Assembly (NCBI GenBank): GCA_965242575.1
Contig: OZ251461.1
Location: 3,038,001 to 3,102,000 of the forward strand
DNA from: JANQOH01 sp965242575
GTDB taxonomy: Bacteria > Pseudomonadota > Alphaproteobacteria > UBA7887
DNA: 64,000 nucleotides
Reading direction: 5' to 3'
The translations under genes and the position numbers were made by a program. Under the pieces are notes generated by a model, which did no database searches, was not told the origin of the DNA, and saw only the letters and a list, made by a program, of their open reading frames with translations. How positions within the stretch are numbered: the first letter of the stretch is position 1; the number at the start of each line of letters is the position of its first letter. Below are positions 17,355 to 25,520 of this stretch, piece after piece.

Positions 17355-19661
17355 ATGCGCGGTGCGGCGGCGGGTTTCGGTGTGGCGGCGTGCGCCGGGG
17401 CGGCGTGCGCCGCGTGGGCCGCGGCGGCGGAGGAAGTCCGCGCGCCGCACGGCGTGGCGGTGATCATCGGCAACGGCGCCTACGAGGAGCGCGGGCTTGC
17501 CGACGTCGATTACGCGCTGCGCGACGCGCGGGCGTTCGAACGCTACGTGCGCGGCGTGCTCGGTTTCGGCGGCAAGAGGGTGGTCGTGCTGGAGAACGCG
17601 ACCGAGCGCGACATGCGCGACGCGCTGGGCGACCCGCGCGACCCGGCGGAAAGGCGCGTGGGCACGCTCTGGGCGCTGCTCGACAGCGAGGACCGTTCGG
17701 ACGTGGTGGTGTTCTATTCGGGCCACGGCGCGCCGGGGGTGGAGGACCGGCAGGGGTATCTCCTCCCCGTGGACGTGCGGGCGCGCGACGCGCAGAAGGA
17801 CGGCTACCCCATCGCCGAGCTCTACGAGACCCTGGGGGCGCTGCGCCGGGCGTCGGGGCGTTCGGCGCGGTCGGTCCGGGTGTACCTGGACGCGTGCTTT
17901 TCGGGGCAGACCGCCGGCGGGCAGTTGTTCAGGGGCGCGTCGCCGGCGTTCCCCGTCGCGGCGCTGCCCGAGGGCGTGGAGGAGGGAATGACGGTGCTGA
18001 CGGCGGCCGGGGCGGACCAGCTGGCGCATTGGGACGACGATGCGCGGCACGGCATGTTCACGCACCACCTGCTCGACGCGCTTTACGGCGGGGCTGACAG
18101 GGACGACGACGGCGAGGTGACGGCCGGCGAGGCGCGGTTCTACCTGGACAACGTCATGACGCCGGAGGTGGTCCTGGAGTATCGCACGCGCCAGGAGGCG
18201 CGCCTGCTGCCGCCGTTGGCGGGTCCGGACGACCCGGGCGCGGTGCTGTCCGCGGCGCCTCCCGGAGGCTTCCCGGAGCGCCCGGAGATCGAGGGCGTGT
18301 CCGGCGAAACCGTCACCGATCCCAACCCCGATCCCCCGCCGGACGAGGAGGAATTGGACGTTGCGTCCGGCGGGGACGCCGCCGGCTCCGATCCCCCGCC
18401 GGATCCGGGCGCCGCGGAGGAGAAGGCGCTCGAACTCGACCTCGCGGATCGGAAGGCGGTGCAGAGGGGCCTGGAGTCTCTCGTGGGTTCGGTGGGTCGT
18501 GTGGACGGGCTTTTCGGCCGCCTGACGCGGACGGCGCTGCGCAGTTGGCAGGAGGGTCGCGGCGTCCCGGCGACGGGGTATCTGACGCGGGCGCAGGCGG
18601 ACGCGCTGATCGCGGAAGGCCGGGAGGCGGCGGCGCGGGCGCAGGCGGCGGCGGAGGCGGACCGGGCGGCGCGGGAAAAGGCCGAACGGGAAAAGGCGGA
18701 GCGGGAGCGCGACGACGGGGCGTTCGCGTCGGCGCGTAGCGCGAACACGGTCGCGGCGTTCGAGGCGTATCTGGCGTCGTTCCCGTCGGGCCGCCACGCG
18801 CGCGATGCGCGGCGTTTGCGCGACGAGCTGAAGGATCCGCCCGTCGAGGTCGGGGACGTCATCGAGGACTGCGGGCACTGCCCGGAGATGATGGTGGTCC
18901 CGGCGAGGAGTTTCACGATGGGTTCGCCTTCGTCGGAGTCGGGGCGCGATGGCGACGAGGGTCCGCAGCGCCGGGTGACGATCGGCTCGGAGTTCGCGGT
19001 GGGCGTTCACGAGGTGACGCGCGGGGAGTTCGCGCGCTTCGTTTCGGCGACGGGGCGTTCGATGGGGGATTCGTGCTGGACGTATGAGAATGGCGAATGG
19101 GAGAAGCGTTCGGGCCGGAACTGGCGTTCTCCGGGTTTTTCGCAGTCGGATTCGCACCCTGTGGTTTGCGTGAGTTGGGACGATGCGCGGGCGTATGCGT
19201 CGTGGCTGTCTCGTGAGACGGGAGAGTCGTATCGCCTGTTGAGCGAGGCGGAGTGGGAGTACGTGGCTCGGGCGGGGACGACGACCCGGTTCTGGTGGGG
19301 CGACGATATCGGTCGGAACCGTGCGAATTGCGGAAGCGATCTGTGCGGGGATAGCCATGCGAGGACCGCTCCTGTGGGGAGTTTCGGCGCGAACGGTTTC
19401 GGTTTGCACGACGTTCACGGGAACGTTTGGGAGTGGGTGGAGGACTGCTGGCACGACGACTACACGAGCGCTCCCCGGGACGGTCGCGCGTGGCTTGGGA
19501 ACAACGGCGGCGATTGTTCCCGTCGCGTTCTCCGCGGCGGGTCCTGGAGCGACCAACCCGAGAACCTCCGCTCGGCGCTCCGCGTCAGGGACGACACCGG
19601 AAGACGGGACAACGACGGCGGCTTTCGTTTGCTCCGTTCGGTCCGGACGTTCACCCCTTAA
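17355..19661 (+). CDS. Secreted caspase-like protease with peptidoglycan-binding and FGE/C-lectin domains
   Basis: A 768-residue multidomain protein. A signal peptide (residues 1-24) leads into a C14 caspase-like domain: strand GVAVIIGNGAY, catalytic His124 in VVFYSGHGAPG and Cys181 in VYLDACFSGQ. A Pro/Asp-rich linker follows, then a peptidoglycan-binding-type helical domain (about 364-415, VQRGLESLVG, FGRLTRTALRSWQ), a Glu/Arg/Ala coiled coil, and a SAEYLxxFPxGRHxxDA-like unit. From about residue 500 comes a formylglycine-generating-enzyme (SUMF1) domain: FTMGSPSSE, VGVHEVTRGEFARF, LSEAEWEYVARAG, NVWEWVEDCW and RGGSWSDQPENLRSA. The last 260 codons are clearly less GC-rich than the front. 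ATG 17355 was chosen because it gives a proper signal peptide. The FGE fold is probably a ligand-binding C-lectin rather than a sulfatase activator. Substrate and role are unknown. Confidence 0.85.
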   Translation: MRGAAAGFGVAACAGAACAAWAAAAEEVRAPHGVAVIIGNGAYEERGLADVDYALRDARAFERYVRGVLGFGGKRVVVLENATERDMRDALGDPRDPAERRVGTLWALLDSEDRSDVVVFYSGHGAPGVEDRQGYLLPVDVRARDAQKDGYPIAELYETLGALRRASGRSARSVRVYLDACFSGQTAGGQLFRGASPAFPVAALPEGVEEGMTVLTAAGADQLAHWDDDARHGMFTHHLLDALYGGADRDDDGEVTAGEARFYLDNVMTPEVVLEYRTRQEARLLPPLAGPDDPGAVLSAAPPGGFPERPEIEGVSGETVTDPNPDPPPDEEELDVASGGDAAGSDPPPDPGAAEEKALELDLADRKAVQRGLESLVGSVGRVDGLFGRLTRTALRSWQEGRGVPATGYLTRAQADALIAEGREAAARAQAAAEADRAAREKAEREKAERERDDGAFASARSANTVAAFEAYLASFPSGRHARDARRLRDELKDPPVEVGDVIEDCGHCPEMMVVPARSFTMGSPSSESGRDGDEGPQRRVTIGSEFAVGVHEVTRGEFARFVSATGRSMGDSCWTYENGEWEKRSGRNWRSPGFSQSDSHPVVCVSWDDARAYASWLSRETGESYRLLSEAEWEYVARAGTTTRFWWGDDIGRNRANCGSDLCGDSHARTAPVGSFGANGFGLHDVHGNVWEWVEDCWHDDYTSAPRDGRAWLGNNGGDCSRRVLRGGSWSDQPENLRSALRVRDDTGRRDNDGGFRLLRSVRTFTP
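19530..19633 (+). other. Putative DGR-type variable region at the caspase-FGE 3' end
   Basis: The segment encoding RGGSW to GGFRL has the residue pattern of diversity-generating-retroelement variable repeats in FGE/C-lectin proteins. Several codons at the usual variable positions are NNC, reachable from AAC by changes at adenines only: AGC GAC after Trp, and GAC AAC GAC GGC before Gly-Phe-Arg. A hairpin follows 61 bases downstream. No reverse transcriptase or template repeat is in the window, so this is a candidate only. Confidence 0.4.
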
Positions 19662-19693
19662 ATCCTTACTTCTTTACCTCTTCACAGGGGGGT

Positions 19694-19724
19694 CCGGGGG
19701 GCTTGCCCCCCGGCCGAATTTTTT
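19694..19724 (+). terminator. Rho-independent terminator-like hairpin after the caspase-FGE gene
   Basis: CCGGGGGG (19694-19701) pairs perfectly with CCCCCCGG (19706-19713) around a CTTG loop. The run AATTTTTT follows after three bases. It lies 33 bases beyond the stop and is the clearest intrinsic terminator in the window. The same 8-bp stem and 4-base loop also match the geometry of the cruciforms found downstream of DGR variable repeats. Confidence 0.75.
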
Positions 19725-19808
19725 CGCGTGAATCCGGCTCGCCGGCCTCCGCGCTCCGCCGCCGGCGGCCGCATCCGTGGCGGGAATCGCCGGCGCGCCG
19801 GGCCGGGC

Positions 19809-19837
19809 TTGACAACCGGTTCGCCGGGGTAGTCAAT
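19809..19837 (+). promoter_or_regulatory. Weak promoter candidate for the cyclase gene
   Basis: TTGACA (19809-19814) is a perfect -35 hexamer, followed after 17 bases by GTCAAT, a poor -10. It lies 60 bases ahead of the cyclase start and just after a terminator, where a promoter is needed. The rest of the 19725-19896 gap shows nothing else. Confidence 0.3.
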
Positions 19838-19896
19838 GCGCCCCGGGGCGGCGGTCCGCGCGGGCCGCCGCGCACGCAGCATCAGGGAGGGACGCG

Positions 19897-20964
19897 ATGA
19901 GGCACCTCAAATCCTTGGCCGCCGCCGGCGCGATGGGCGCGGCGATGGCGGTCGCGAGCGGCGGCGCCGTGGCGGAGTGCACGGTCGAAAACCAGGACGG
20001 CTGCATCGGCAAGCCGTGGGTCGACGGCGACATGATGGAGACCCCGCTGGGCGCCAAGTGGTGGCCGCACCCGATGTGGGGCGAAGGCGACCAGGCCGGC
20101 TCGACCAACTGGTACGCCCAGCCGGAGGTGGTCATGCGCGCCATCGCGCAGATCAAGGAAGGCAAGACGATGAAGCTCGGCCACGAATACACGGCCGAGA
20201 TGCCCCTGTTCGGCGCGCGCAAGTTTTCGCTGCGCATTCCGGGCACCCCCACCGGCGGCCCGTTCGGCCCCAACAAGATCATGTGGAACGACGAGTTCCT
20301 CTCGACCGAGATCGGCCAGGTCGGCACCCAGTTCGACGGCCTCGGCCATATCGGCGTGCAGGTCGGCGCCGACGGCGACAAGAACGAGATGCGCTGGTAC
20401 AACGGCTTCACCGCCGCCGAGATGGGCAACCCCTACGGCCTGAACAAGCTCGGCACCGAGCATCTGAACCCCATCGTCGCGCGGGGAATCCTGATCGACG
20501 TGGCCGGCTACCGCGGCGTCGCGTCCATGATGAAGGGCGAGGAGATCGTCATGGACGACGTGATGGGCGCGCTCGCCAGGCAGGGCATGGGCGACTACGA
20601 CCCGATGCCGGGCGACGCGATCATCTTCCGCTCCGGGTGGGAGATGCACTGGGGCGACCCCGTGACCTACAATGACGGCTGCCCGGGCATCGGCATGGAG
20701 GTCGCGCGGTGGATCGCCGAGACCGTCCAGGCCGGCGTGACCGGCGGCGACACCTGGCCGGTCGATGCGGTGCCGAACCCGGATCCGGCGTGCGCGTTCT
20801 GCGTCCACCAGTTCCTGCAAACCCGCCACGGCATCGTCAACCAGGAGAACATGAAGCTCGCCGCGGCCGCGGAGGCGGGGCTTTACCAGTTCGCCTACTT
20901 CTACAGCCCGGTGCCGGTGAAGGGCGCCACGGGCTCCATCGGCGCCCCGGTCGCGATCTACTAG
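19897..20964 (+). CDS. Exported cyclase-family (kynurenine formamidase-like) hydrolase
   Basis: A 355-residue protein of the cyclase family (PF04199), which includes metal-dependent amidases and lactonases such as KynB. A signal peptide (residues 1-27, ending AVAEC) predicts a periplasmic location. The metal-site region reads VGTQFDGLGHIGVQ: the usual GTHxDxxxH has Gln in place of the first His, a variant found in a subgroup of this family. Further conserved parts are GRGILIDVAGYRG-like (RGILIDVAGYRG) and DAIIFRSGWEMHW. The ending HQFLQTRHGIVNQENM with FYSPVPVKGATGS is typical of the larger 330-360 residue members. The substrate cannot be inferred. It stands alone between a terminator and a redoxin gene. 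Confidence 0.8.
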   Translation: MRHLKSLAAAGAMGAAMAVASGGAVAECTVENQDGCIGKPWVDGDMMETPLGAKWWPHPMWGEGDQAGSTNWYAQPEVVMRAIAQIKEGKTMKLGHEYTAEMPLFGARKFSLRIPGTPTGGPFGPNKIMWNDEFLSTEIGQVGTQFDGLGHIGVQVGADGDKNEMRWYNGFTAAEMGNPYGLNKLGTEHLNPIVARGILIDVAGYRGVASMMKGEEIVMDDVMGALARQGMGDYDPMPGDAIIFRSGWEMHWGDPVTYNDGCPGIGMEVARWIAETVQAGVTGGDTWPVDAVPNPDPACAFCVHQFLQTRHGIVNQENMKLAAAAEAGLYQFAYFYSPVPVKGATGSIGAPVAIY

Positions 20965-21037
20965 CGCCGGCGGCGGGAGACACGATGCGGGGCGCGCCGG
21001 CGGCGCGCCCCGCCTTTACTTGCCGGAGGACGACACC

Positions 21038-21592
21038 ATGGCCGAAACCCAGCCCGTCTGCGATTTCGGGTGGCCCGCGCCGCCCTTCACCCTCAAGGGC
21101 GTCGACGGCGCGACGCGCCGGCTCGCCGACCTGCGCGGCGCCAACGGGACGGTGGTCGCGTTCATCTGCAACCACTGCCCTTACGTGAAGGCGATCCAGC
21201 CGCTGCTGGTCCGCGACGCCCGCGATCTGGCGAAGATCGGCGTCTCCACGATCGCCGTCGCCTCCAACGACACCGACGCCTACCCGGAGGACGGTTTCGA
21301 CAACATGGTCCGGGTGGCGCGCGAACAGGGCTACCCGTTTCCCTACCTGTTCGACGAATCGCAGGACGTGGCGCGCGCCTGGGGCGCCGTCTGCACCCCC
21401 GACTTCTTCGGCCTCGACAAGGACCTGGGGCTGCAATACCGCGGGCGGCTCGACGAGTCGAAGACCGCGCCGGCGCCCGGAGCGCGGCGCGACCTCTACG
21501 AGGCGATGAAGCTGGTCGCCGAGACGGGGCGCGGGCCGGAGGACCAGATCCCGTCGATGGGGTGCTCGATCAAATGGCGGGAGGACGCCTGA
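21038..21592 (+). CDS. Thioredoxin-fold redoxin (AhpC/TSA-like)
   Basis: A 184-residue thioredoxin-family protein. The start at 21038 has a GGAGGA ribosome site eight bases upstream, better than an in-frame TTG at 21020. Residues 8-30 (FGWPAPPFTLKGVDG) open the redoxin fold, and the peroxiredoxin-like active-site loop is VAFICNHCPYVKAI, a CxxC typical of this little-studied subgroup. The middle matches DTDAYPEDGFDNMVRVAREQ and the ending PSMGCSIKW is a subgroup hallmark with a further Cys. It has no signal peptide, so it is cytosolic. The likely role is thiol-dependent peroxide or disulfide reduction; the partner is unknown. It is 73 bases downstream of the cyclase and may share its transcript. 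Confidence 0.85.
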   Translation: MAETQPVCDFGWPAPPFTLKGVDGATRRLADLRGANGTVVAFICNHCPYVKAIQPLLVRDARDLAKIGVSTIAVASNDTDAYPEDGFDNMVRVAREQGYPFPYLFDESQDVARAWGAVCTPDFFGLDKDLGLQYRGRLDESKTAPAPGARRDLYEAMKLVAETGRGPEDQIPSMGCSIKWREDA

Positions 21593-21607
21593 CGGCGCCG
21601 CCCGCGG

Positions 21608-22309
21608 TCAGAAGTCCTCCACCCACGGGCGCAGCTCGACCTCCCAGGTCCACGCGCTGCGCGGCTGGTCCAGGACCGCGACGTAAGCCTGGGCGATGGC
21701 GTCGGGCCGGAGCATCGAGTCCGGCGCGTCCGCCGGCTCCGTCCGCCCCGGGACCAGAATGCTCCCGTCGATCACGAAATGGGCGACGTGGACCCCCTTC
21801 GGCGCCAGTTCGCGCGCCATGCTCTGGGCGAGGCCGCGCAAGCCGAATTTGCCCATGGCGAAACTCGCCGAATTGGCGTAGCCCTTGACACTGGCCGAGG
21901 CGCCGGTGAACAGGATCGCGCCGGCGCCGGCGGGGACCATGCGCCGCGCCGCCTCCCGCCCCACCAGGAATCCGCCGAACAGCGTCACCGCGAGCGCGTC
22001 GGCCACCGCCTTCGGCTCAAGCTCCGCGACCGGGCCGCGCTGGCGCGCCGAGGGGTTGTACACCACGACCGAAGGCGCGCCGAACTCGGAGTCGCACCAG
22101 TCGAACAACGCCGCCACCTGCCCCGCGTCGGTGGCGTCGCACGACCGGGCGCGGGCGCCCGTCTCGGCGCACAGGCCGGCGAGTTTGCCGGCGTCGCGCG
22201 CCGCCAGCGCCACCGCCATGCCCTCGCGCGAGAACGCGCGCGCCAGCGCCGCGCTCAACCCGCCGCCGGCGCCGACGACGAGCGCCGTCCGTTTTCCTTC
22301 GCCCGCCAT
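21608..22309 (-). CDS. Short-chain dehydrogenase/reductase with substituted catalytic Tyr
   Basis: A 233-residue SDR-fold protein. The nucleotide-binding turn is VVGAGGGLSAALARAF (residues 10-25) in place of the standard TGxxxGxG, and the NNAG-equivalent strand reads VVYNPSA. The region that should hold the catalytic YxxxK has SASFAMGKFGLRGLA, that is Phe-x3-Lys, so the acid/base tyrosine is missing while the lysine stays. The ending VHVAHFVIDGSI is shared by a subgroup of SDRs that have this same change. Activity may therefore be reduced or altered. It converges with the redoxin gene (stops 15 bases apart) and diverges from the first glycosyltransferase. Confidence 0.85.
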   Translation of the reverse strand: MAGEGKRTALVVGAGGGLSAALARAFSREGMAVALAARDAGKLAGLCAETGARARSCDATDAGQVAALFDWCDSEFGAPSVVVYNPSARQRGPVAELEPKAVADALAVTLFGGFLVGREAARRMVPAGAGAILFTGASASVKGYANSASFAMGKFGLRGLAQSMARELAPKGVHVAHFVIDGSILVPGRTEPADAPDSMLRPDAIAQAYVAVLDQPRSAWTWEVELRPWVEDF

Positions 22310-22423
22310 GCGCCCTTCTCCCGCGTTCGCCGCGGGGCCGGCGTGAACCGGCGGCCCGCTTCGCATATGGTATAGACCGGCCGCGCGGCGGCGAAAAGGC
22401 GCGGAGCGGGAGGGACGACCGGG

Positions 22424-23563
22424 GTGACGAACGGCGCAGACATCGCGCATCCCGTGCGAATCCTCATGGTGTCTCCGCTGCCGCCGCCGCCGGGCGGGAT
22501 GGAGACGTGGACGCAGATATTGTGCGACCGGGGCCTGCCGCCGCCCTTCGCGTTCGAACTCGTCGACACCAAGGCGTTCCGCGAGCGCCCGCAGGCGCGC
22601 GCGCGGCTGAACCTCGGCGAAGCCCGGCGCAACCTGCGCATCCTGGCGCGGATCCGCCGCGCGCTCGCGTCGGGGCGGTTCTCGCTCATGCACCTGAACT
22701 GCGCCCTGACGCCCACCGGCGCGCCCCGCAACCTGGCCTCCGCGCTGCTGGCGCGGCGCGCCGGCGCGCCCTACGTCGCGCATTTGCACGGCACGTTCTC
22801 GATCCCGCGGGGCGGCGGCGCGGCGGCGCGGTTCTACCGCCGCGCCTACCGCGCCATATTTTCCGGCGCCGCGGCGATCCTGGCGCTCGGCAAGCCGAGT
22901 TACGAAGCGGTGCTCGAACTCGGCGACTTCGCCGGCAAGACCCGGTCGCTGATGCCCAATTTCGTGGACTTCCGGCGCATACCCGGCGGAGCGGCGCGCC
23001 CGGAGCGCCGGGGGCGGGTGAAAGTCTGCTATTCGGGCGCGCTCATCGCCGAAAAGGGCGTCCATACCATCGTCGAGGTCGCCGAACGCCTTCCCGGCGT
23101 GGAGTTCCTGCTGATGGGCGACGGCCCCGCCGCCTCGCGGGCGCGCCTCGAGGACGGCGTCCGCGCGCGCGGCCTGGAGGATTCGGTCCGCGTCCGCGGC
23201 CCGGTCGACAACCGCGACGTGGTCCGCGCCCTCGCGGAGTGCGACGCGTTCCTGTTCCCGTCGGCGATGAAATACGAGGGCTTCCCCTACAGCGTGGCGG
23301 AGGCGATGGCGGTGGGACTGCCGGTGGCGGCGTCGTCAGCGGGCGCGCTGCCGGAGATGATCGACGCGCCGGAGGGCGGGTTCCTGGCCGCGCCCGGCGA
23401 CGCGGCGGCCTACGCCTGCGTCCTCGCCCGCTGGCGGGACGACGGCGCGCTGCGGCGGCGCATGGGGCGGCACAACCGGGCCAAGGCGCTGCGCGAATAC
23501 GATTACGACGTCGTGGTCCCGCAGCTGTGCGAACTCTACGCGCGGGTCGCGCGGGCGGCGTGA
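22424..23563 (+). CDS. Glycosyltransferase family 4
   Basis: A 379-residue GT-B glycosyltransferase. The N-terminal acceptor domain starts ILMVSPLPPPPGGMETWT, with a Gly-rich loop. The C-terminal donor domain has VCYSGALIAEKGVHTIVEV and the E-x7-E motif in YEGFPYSVAEAMAVGLPVA (near residue 290), which binds the nucleotide sugar. No membrane segment was seen; it probably acts at the inner face of the membrane in surface glycan synthesis. The start GTG 22424 precedes homology by about ten residues. The next gene overlaps as GTGA and encodes a second glycosyltransferase, so the pair likely acts on one glycan. Donor and acceptor are unknown. Confidence 0.88.
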   Translation: MTNGADIAHPVRILMVSPLPPPPGGMETWTQILCDRGLPPPFAFELVDTKAFRERPQARARLNLGEARRNLRILARIRRALASGRFSLMHLNCALTPTGAPRNLASALLARRAGAPYVAHLHGTFSIPRGGGAAARFYRRAYRAIFSGAAAILALGKPSYEAVLELGDFAGKTRSLMPNFVDFRRIPGGAARPERRGRVKVCYSGALIAEKGVHTIVEVAERLPGVEFLLMGDGPAASRARLEDGVRARGLEDSVRVRGPVDNRDVVRALAECDAFLFPSAMKYEGFPYSVAEAMAVGLPVAASSAGALPEMIDAPEGGFLAAPGDAAAYACVLARWRDDGALRRRMGRHNRAKALREYDYDVVVPQLCELYARVARAA

Positions 23564-24681
23564 CTCCACGGGCCGCGTTCTTCCTCCCGTCCCTCGCCGG
23601 CGGCGGATCGGAGCGGGTTACGCTGGACCTGGCGGGCGGCCTCGCGCGCCGCGGCCTCCCCGTCGACCTGGTGCTCGCCAGCGCCGAAGGCCCGTTGCGC
23701 CCCGGCCTCGCGCGCCTGCCCGAGGGCGTCCGCACGGTGGAGCTGAAGGCGCGGACGCGCGCGAGCCTGCCCGGCCTGCTCCGCTACCTGCGGCGGCGCA
23801 GGCCCGGCGCGCTGGTCTCCAGCCTGCCGCACGCCAATTCGGTCGCGCTGCTGGCGCGGGCGCTCGGCGCCGGAGGGGCCGCCGTGGCGGTCCGGCAAGG
23901 CAACGATTTCGCCTCCGAATACGCCGCCAGCGGGTTCACCGGCCGGACGGGGATGCGACTCGAGCGGCGCCTCCTGCGGTTCGCCGATGCGGTGGTGGCG
24001 AACTCGCGGGCGATGGCGGCGAACCTCACGCGGGACCTGCCGCGGGTCGCGCGCCGGGTGCGTTTCATTCGCGAGCCCGCGGTGGGGCCGGAGCTCGCCC
24101 TGCTCGCCGCCGCGCCGGCGGGCCACGCCTGGCTCGACGACGGCGGCGGGCCGCCGGTCGTCCTCTCCGTGGGCCGCCTCGCGCCGCAGAAAGGGCACCG
24201 GACCCTGTTGCGCGCCTTCGCGCAGCTGCGGGAATCGCGCCCGGCGCGGCTCGCGGTGCTGGGAGAAGGGCCGGAGCGGCCCGCGCTGGAGGCGCTGGCG
24301 CGGGAGCTCGGAATCGCCGGCGACGTCGTCCTCCCCGGCTTCCGGATCAATCCCTTCGCCTGGATGGCGAAGGCGCGGGTCTTCGCGCTGTCGTCGTCCT
24401 TCGAGGGATGCCCCAACGTCCTCGTCCAGGCGATGGCGTGCGGCGCGCCCGTGGTCAGCGCCGACTGCCCCACCGGCCCCGACGAGATCCTCGAAGGCGG
24501 CAAGTGGGGCCGCCTCGTCCCGGTGGGCGACCCGGCGGCGCTGGCCGCCGCGATCCGGGACACGCTGGACGCCCCCGCGCCGCCGGAGCTCCTGAAGGCC
24601 CGGGCCGGCGCCTGGAGCGCCGAGGCGTCGGTCGACCGCTACGCCGAACTTCTGGCCGAACTCGCGGAGGAGCGGAGATGA
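23560..24681 (+). CDS. Glycosyltransferase family 4 (second of pair)
   Basis: A 373-residue GT-B enzyme translated from a GTG within the previous stop. It begins AAFFLPSLAGGGSERVTLDLAGGLARRG, the acceptor-domain start seen in many GT4 capsule or LPS sugar transferases. The donor domain has LSVGRLAPQKGHRTLLRAF and the E-x7-E motif in SFEGCPNVLVQAMACGAPVV, followed by CPTGPDEIL. It resembles the enzymes annotated as GalNAc-alpha-GalNAc or N-acetylgalactosamine transferases, but the sugar is not determined here. The stop overlaps the PPK2 start as ATGA. Confidence 0.88.
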   Translation: MTPRAAFFLPSLAGGGSERVTLDLAGGLARRGLPVDLVLASAEGPLRPGLARLPEGVRTVELKARTRASLPGLLRYLRRRRPGALVSSLPHANSVALLARALGAGGAAVAVRQGNDFASEYAASGFTGRTGMRLERRLLRFADAVVANSRAMAANLTRDLPRVARRVRFIREPAVGPELALLAAAPAGHAWLDDGGGPPVVLSVGRLAPQKGHRTLLRAFAQLRESRPARLAVLGEGPERPALEALARELGIAGDVVLPGFRINPFAWMAKARVFALSSSFEGCPNVLVQAMACGAPVVSADCPTGPDEILEGGKWGRLVPVGDPAALAAAIRDTLDAPAPPELLKARAGAWSAEASVDRYAELLAELAEERR

Positions 24682-25520
24682 CGCGAAAACGGTTCGCCAT
24701 GGCGAAGGGGAAGATCCGCCTCGACGCGCTGGAGACGCGCCGGCGCTTCGCGCGGAAACGGGATTACCTGGCCGCCGAGGCGGCGGCGCAGAAGAAGATG
24801 CTCGCGGTCCAGCAGGCATGCCTGCGCGCCGGCGTCCGCGCGGTCATCGTGCTGGAGGGCTGGGACGCCGCCGGCAAGGGCGGCGCCATACGCCGGCTCA
24901 CCGCGCGGCTGGACCCGCGCGGCTGCAAGGTCTGGCCCATCGGCGCGCCGACTCCGGAGGAGCAGGGCCGCCATTACCTCTACCGCTTCTGGGCGCGCCT
25001 TCCGGAGCCCGGCGCCATCGCCGTGTTCGACCGCTCCTGGTACGGCCGCGTGCTGGTGGAGCGGGTCGAGGGGCTGGCCGGCAAGGCCGCATGGCGGCGC
25101 GCATACGACGAGATCAACGAGTTCGAGCACCTCCTCGCGACCGATGGCGCGCGGGTGGTCAAACTCTTCCTGCACGTCTCGGCCGAGGAGCAGTTGCGGC
25201 GCTTCCGCGAGCGGCTGGACGACCCGGTGAAGCGCTGGAAGCTGACGCCGGAGGACTTCCGCAACCGCGGCCGCAAGGAGGCGTACCTCGAGGCCTACCA
25301 CGACATGTTCGACAGGACCTCGACCCGCGCGGCGCCGTGGCGCGCGGTGGCCGGCGACGACAAGTGGACGGCGCGGATCGAAGTGCTCGAATACGTCATC
25401 GCGCGCCTGTCGAAGGGCGTGCCGATGGCGCCCGCCCCGGTCGACGGCGCGCTCGCCGAGGCGGTCGCCGACGCCGAGCGCGGCGCCGGACTCAGGACAG
25501 GGAAGCGAAAGCGGCGATGA
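24678..25520 (+). CDS. Polyphosphate kinase 2 family protein
   Basis: A 280-residue PPK2, which transfers phosphate between polyphosphate and nucleotides. Walker A is EGWDAAGKGGAIRRL, with Asp and Lys as in active members. Walker B/lid elements follow in FDRSWYGRVLVERVEG, and the conserved KLFLHVSAEEQLRRFRERLDDP. The single-domain size fits class I or III enzymes; which nucleotide is used cannot be decided. ATG 24678 overlaps the glycosyltransferase stop; ATG 24699 is an alternative start. The 3' end overlaps the convergent ubiB by 29 bases. The link with glycosyltransferases may simply reflect gene packing. Confidence 0.92.
   Translation: MTRKRFAMAKGKIRLDALETRRRFARKRDYLAAEAAAQKKMLAVQQACLRAGVRAVIVLEGWDAAGKGGAIRRLTARLDPRGCKVWPIGAPTPEEQGRHYLYRFWARLPEPGAIAVFDRSWYGRVLVERVEGLAGKAAWRRAYDEINEFEHLLATDGARVVKLFLHVSAEEQLRRFRERLDDPVKRWKLTPEDFRNRGRKEAYLEAYHDMFDRTSTRAAPWRAVAGDDKWTARIEVLEYVIARLSKGVPMAPAPVDGALAEAVADAERGAGLRTGKRKRR

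Noticed and set aside
20321..20375. Cyclase with a broken metal site (Gln for His in GTHxD)
   Set aside because: The GTQxD form is, to my knowledge, a regular variant in a subgroup of the family, so it is noted in the annotation but not raised as a defect.
22310..22423. Promoter boxes (TATGGT/TATAGA) between the SDR and the first glycosyltransferase
   Set aside because: No matching -35 at a proper distance for either strand could be defined, so they are not listed as promoters.
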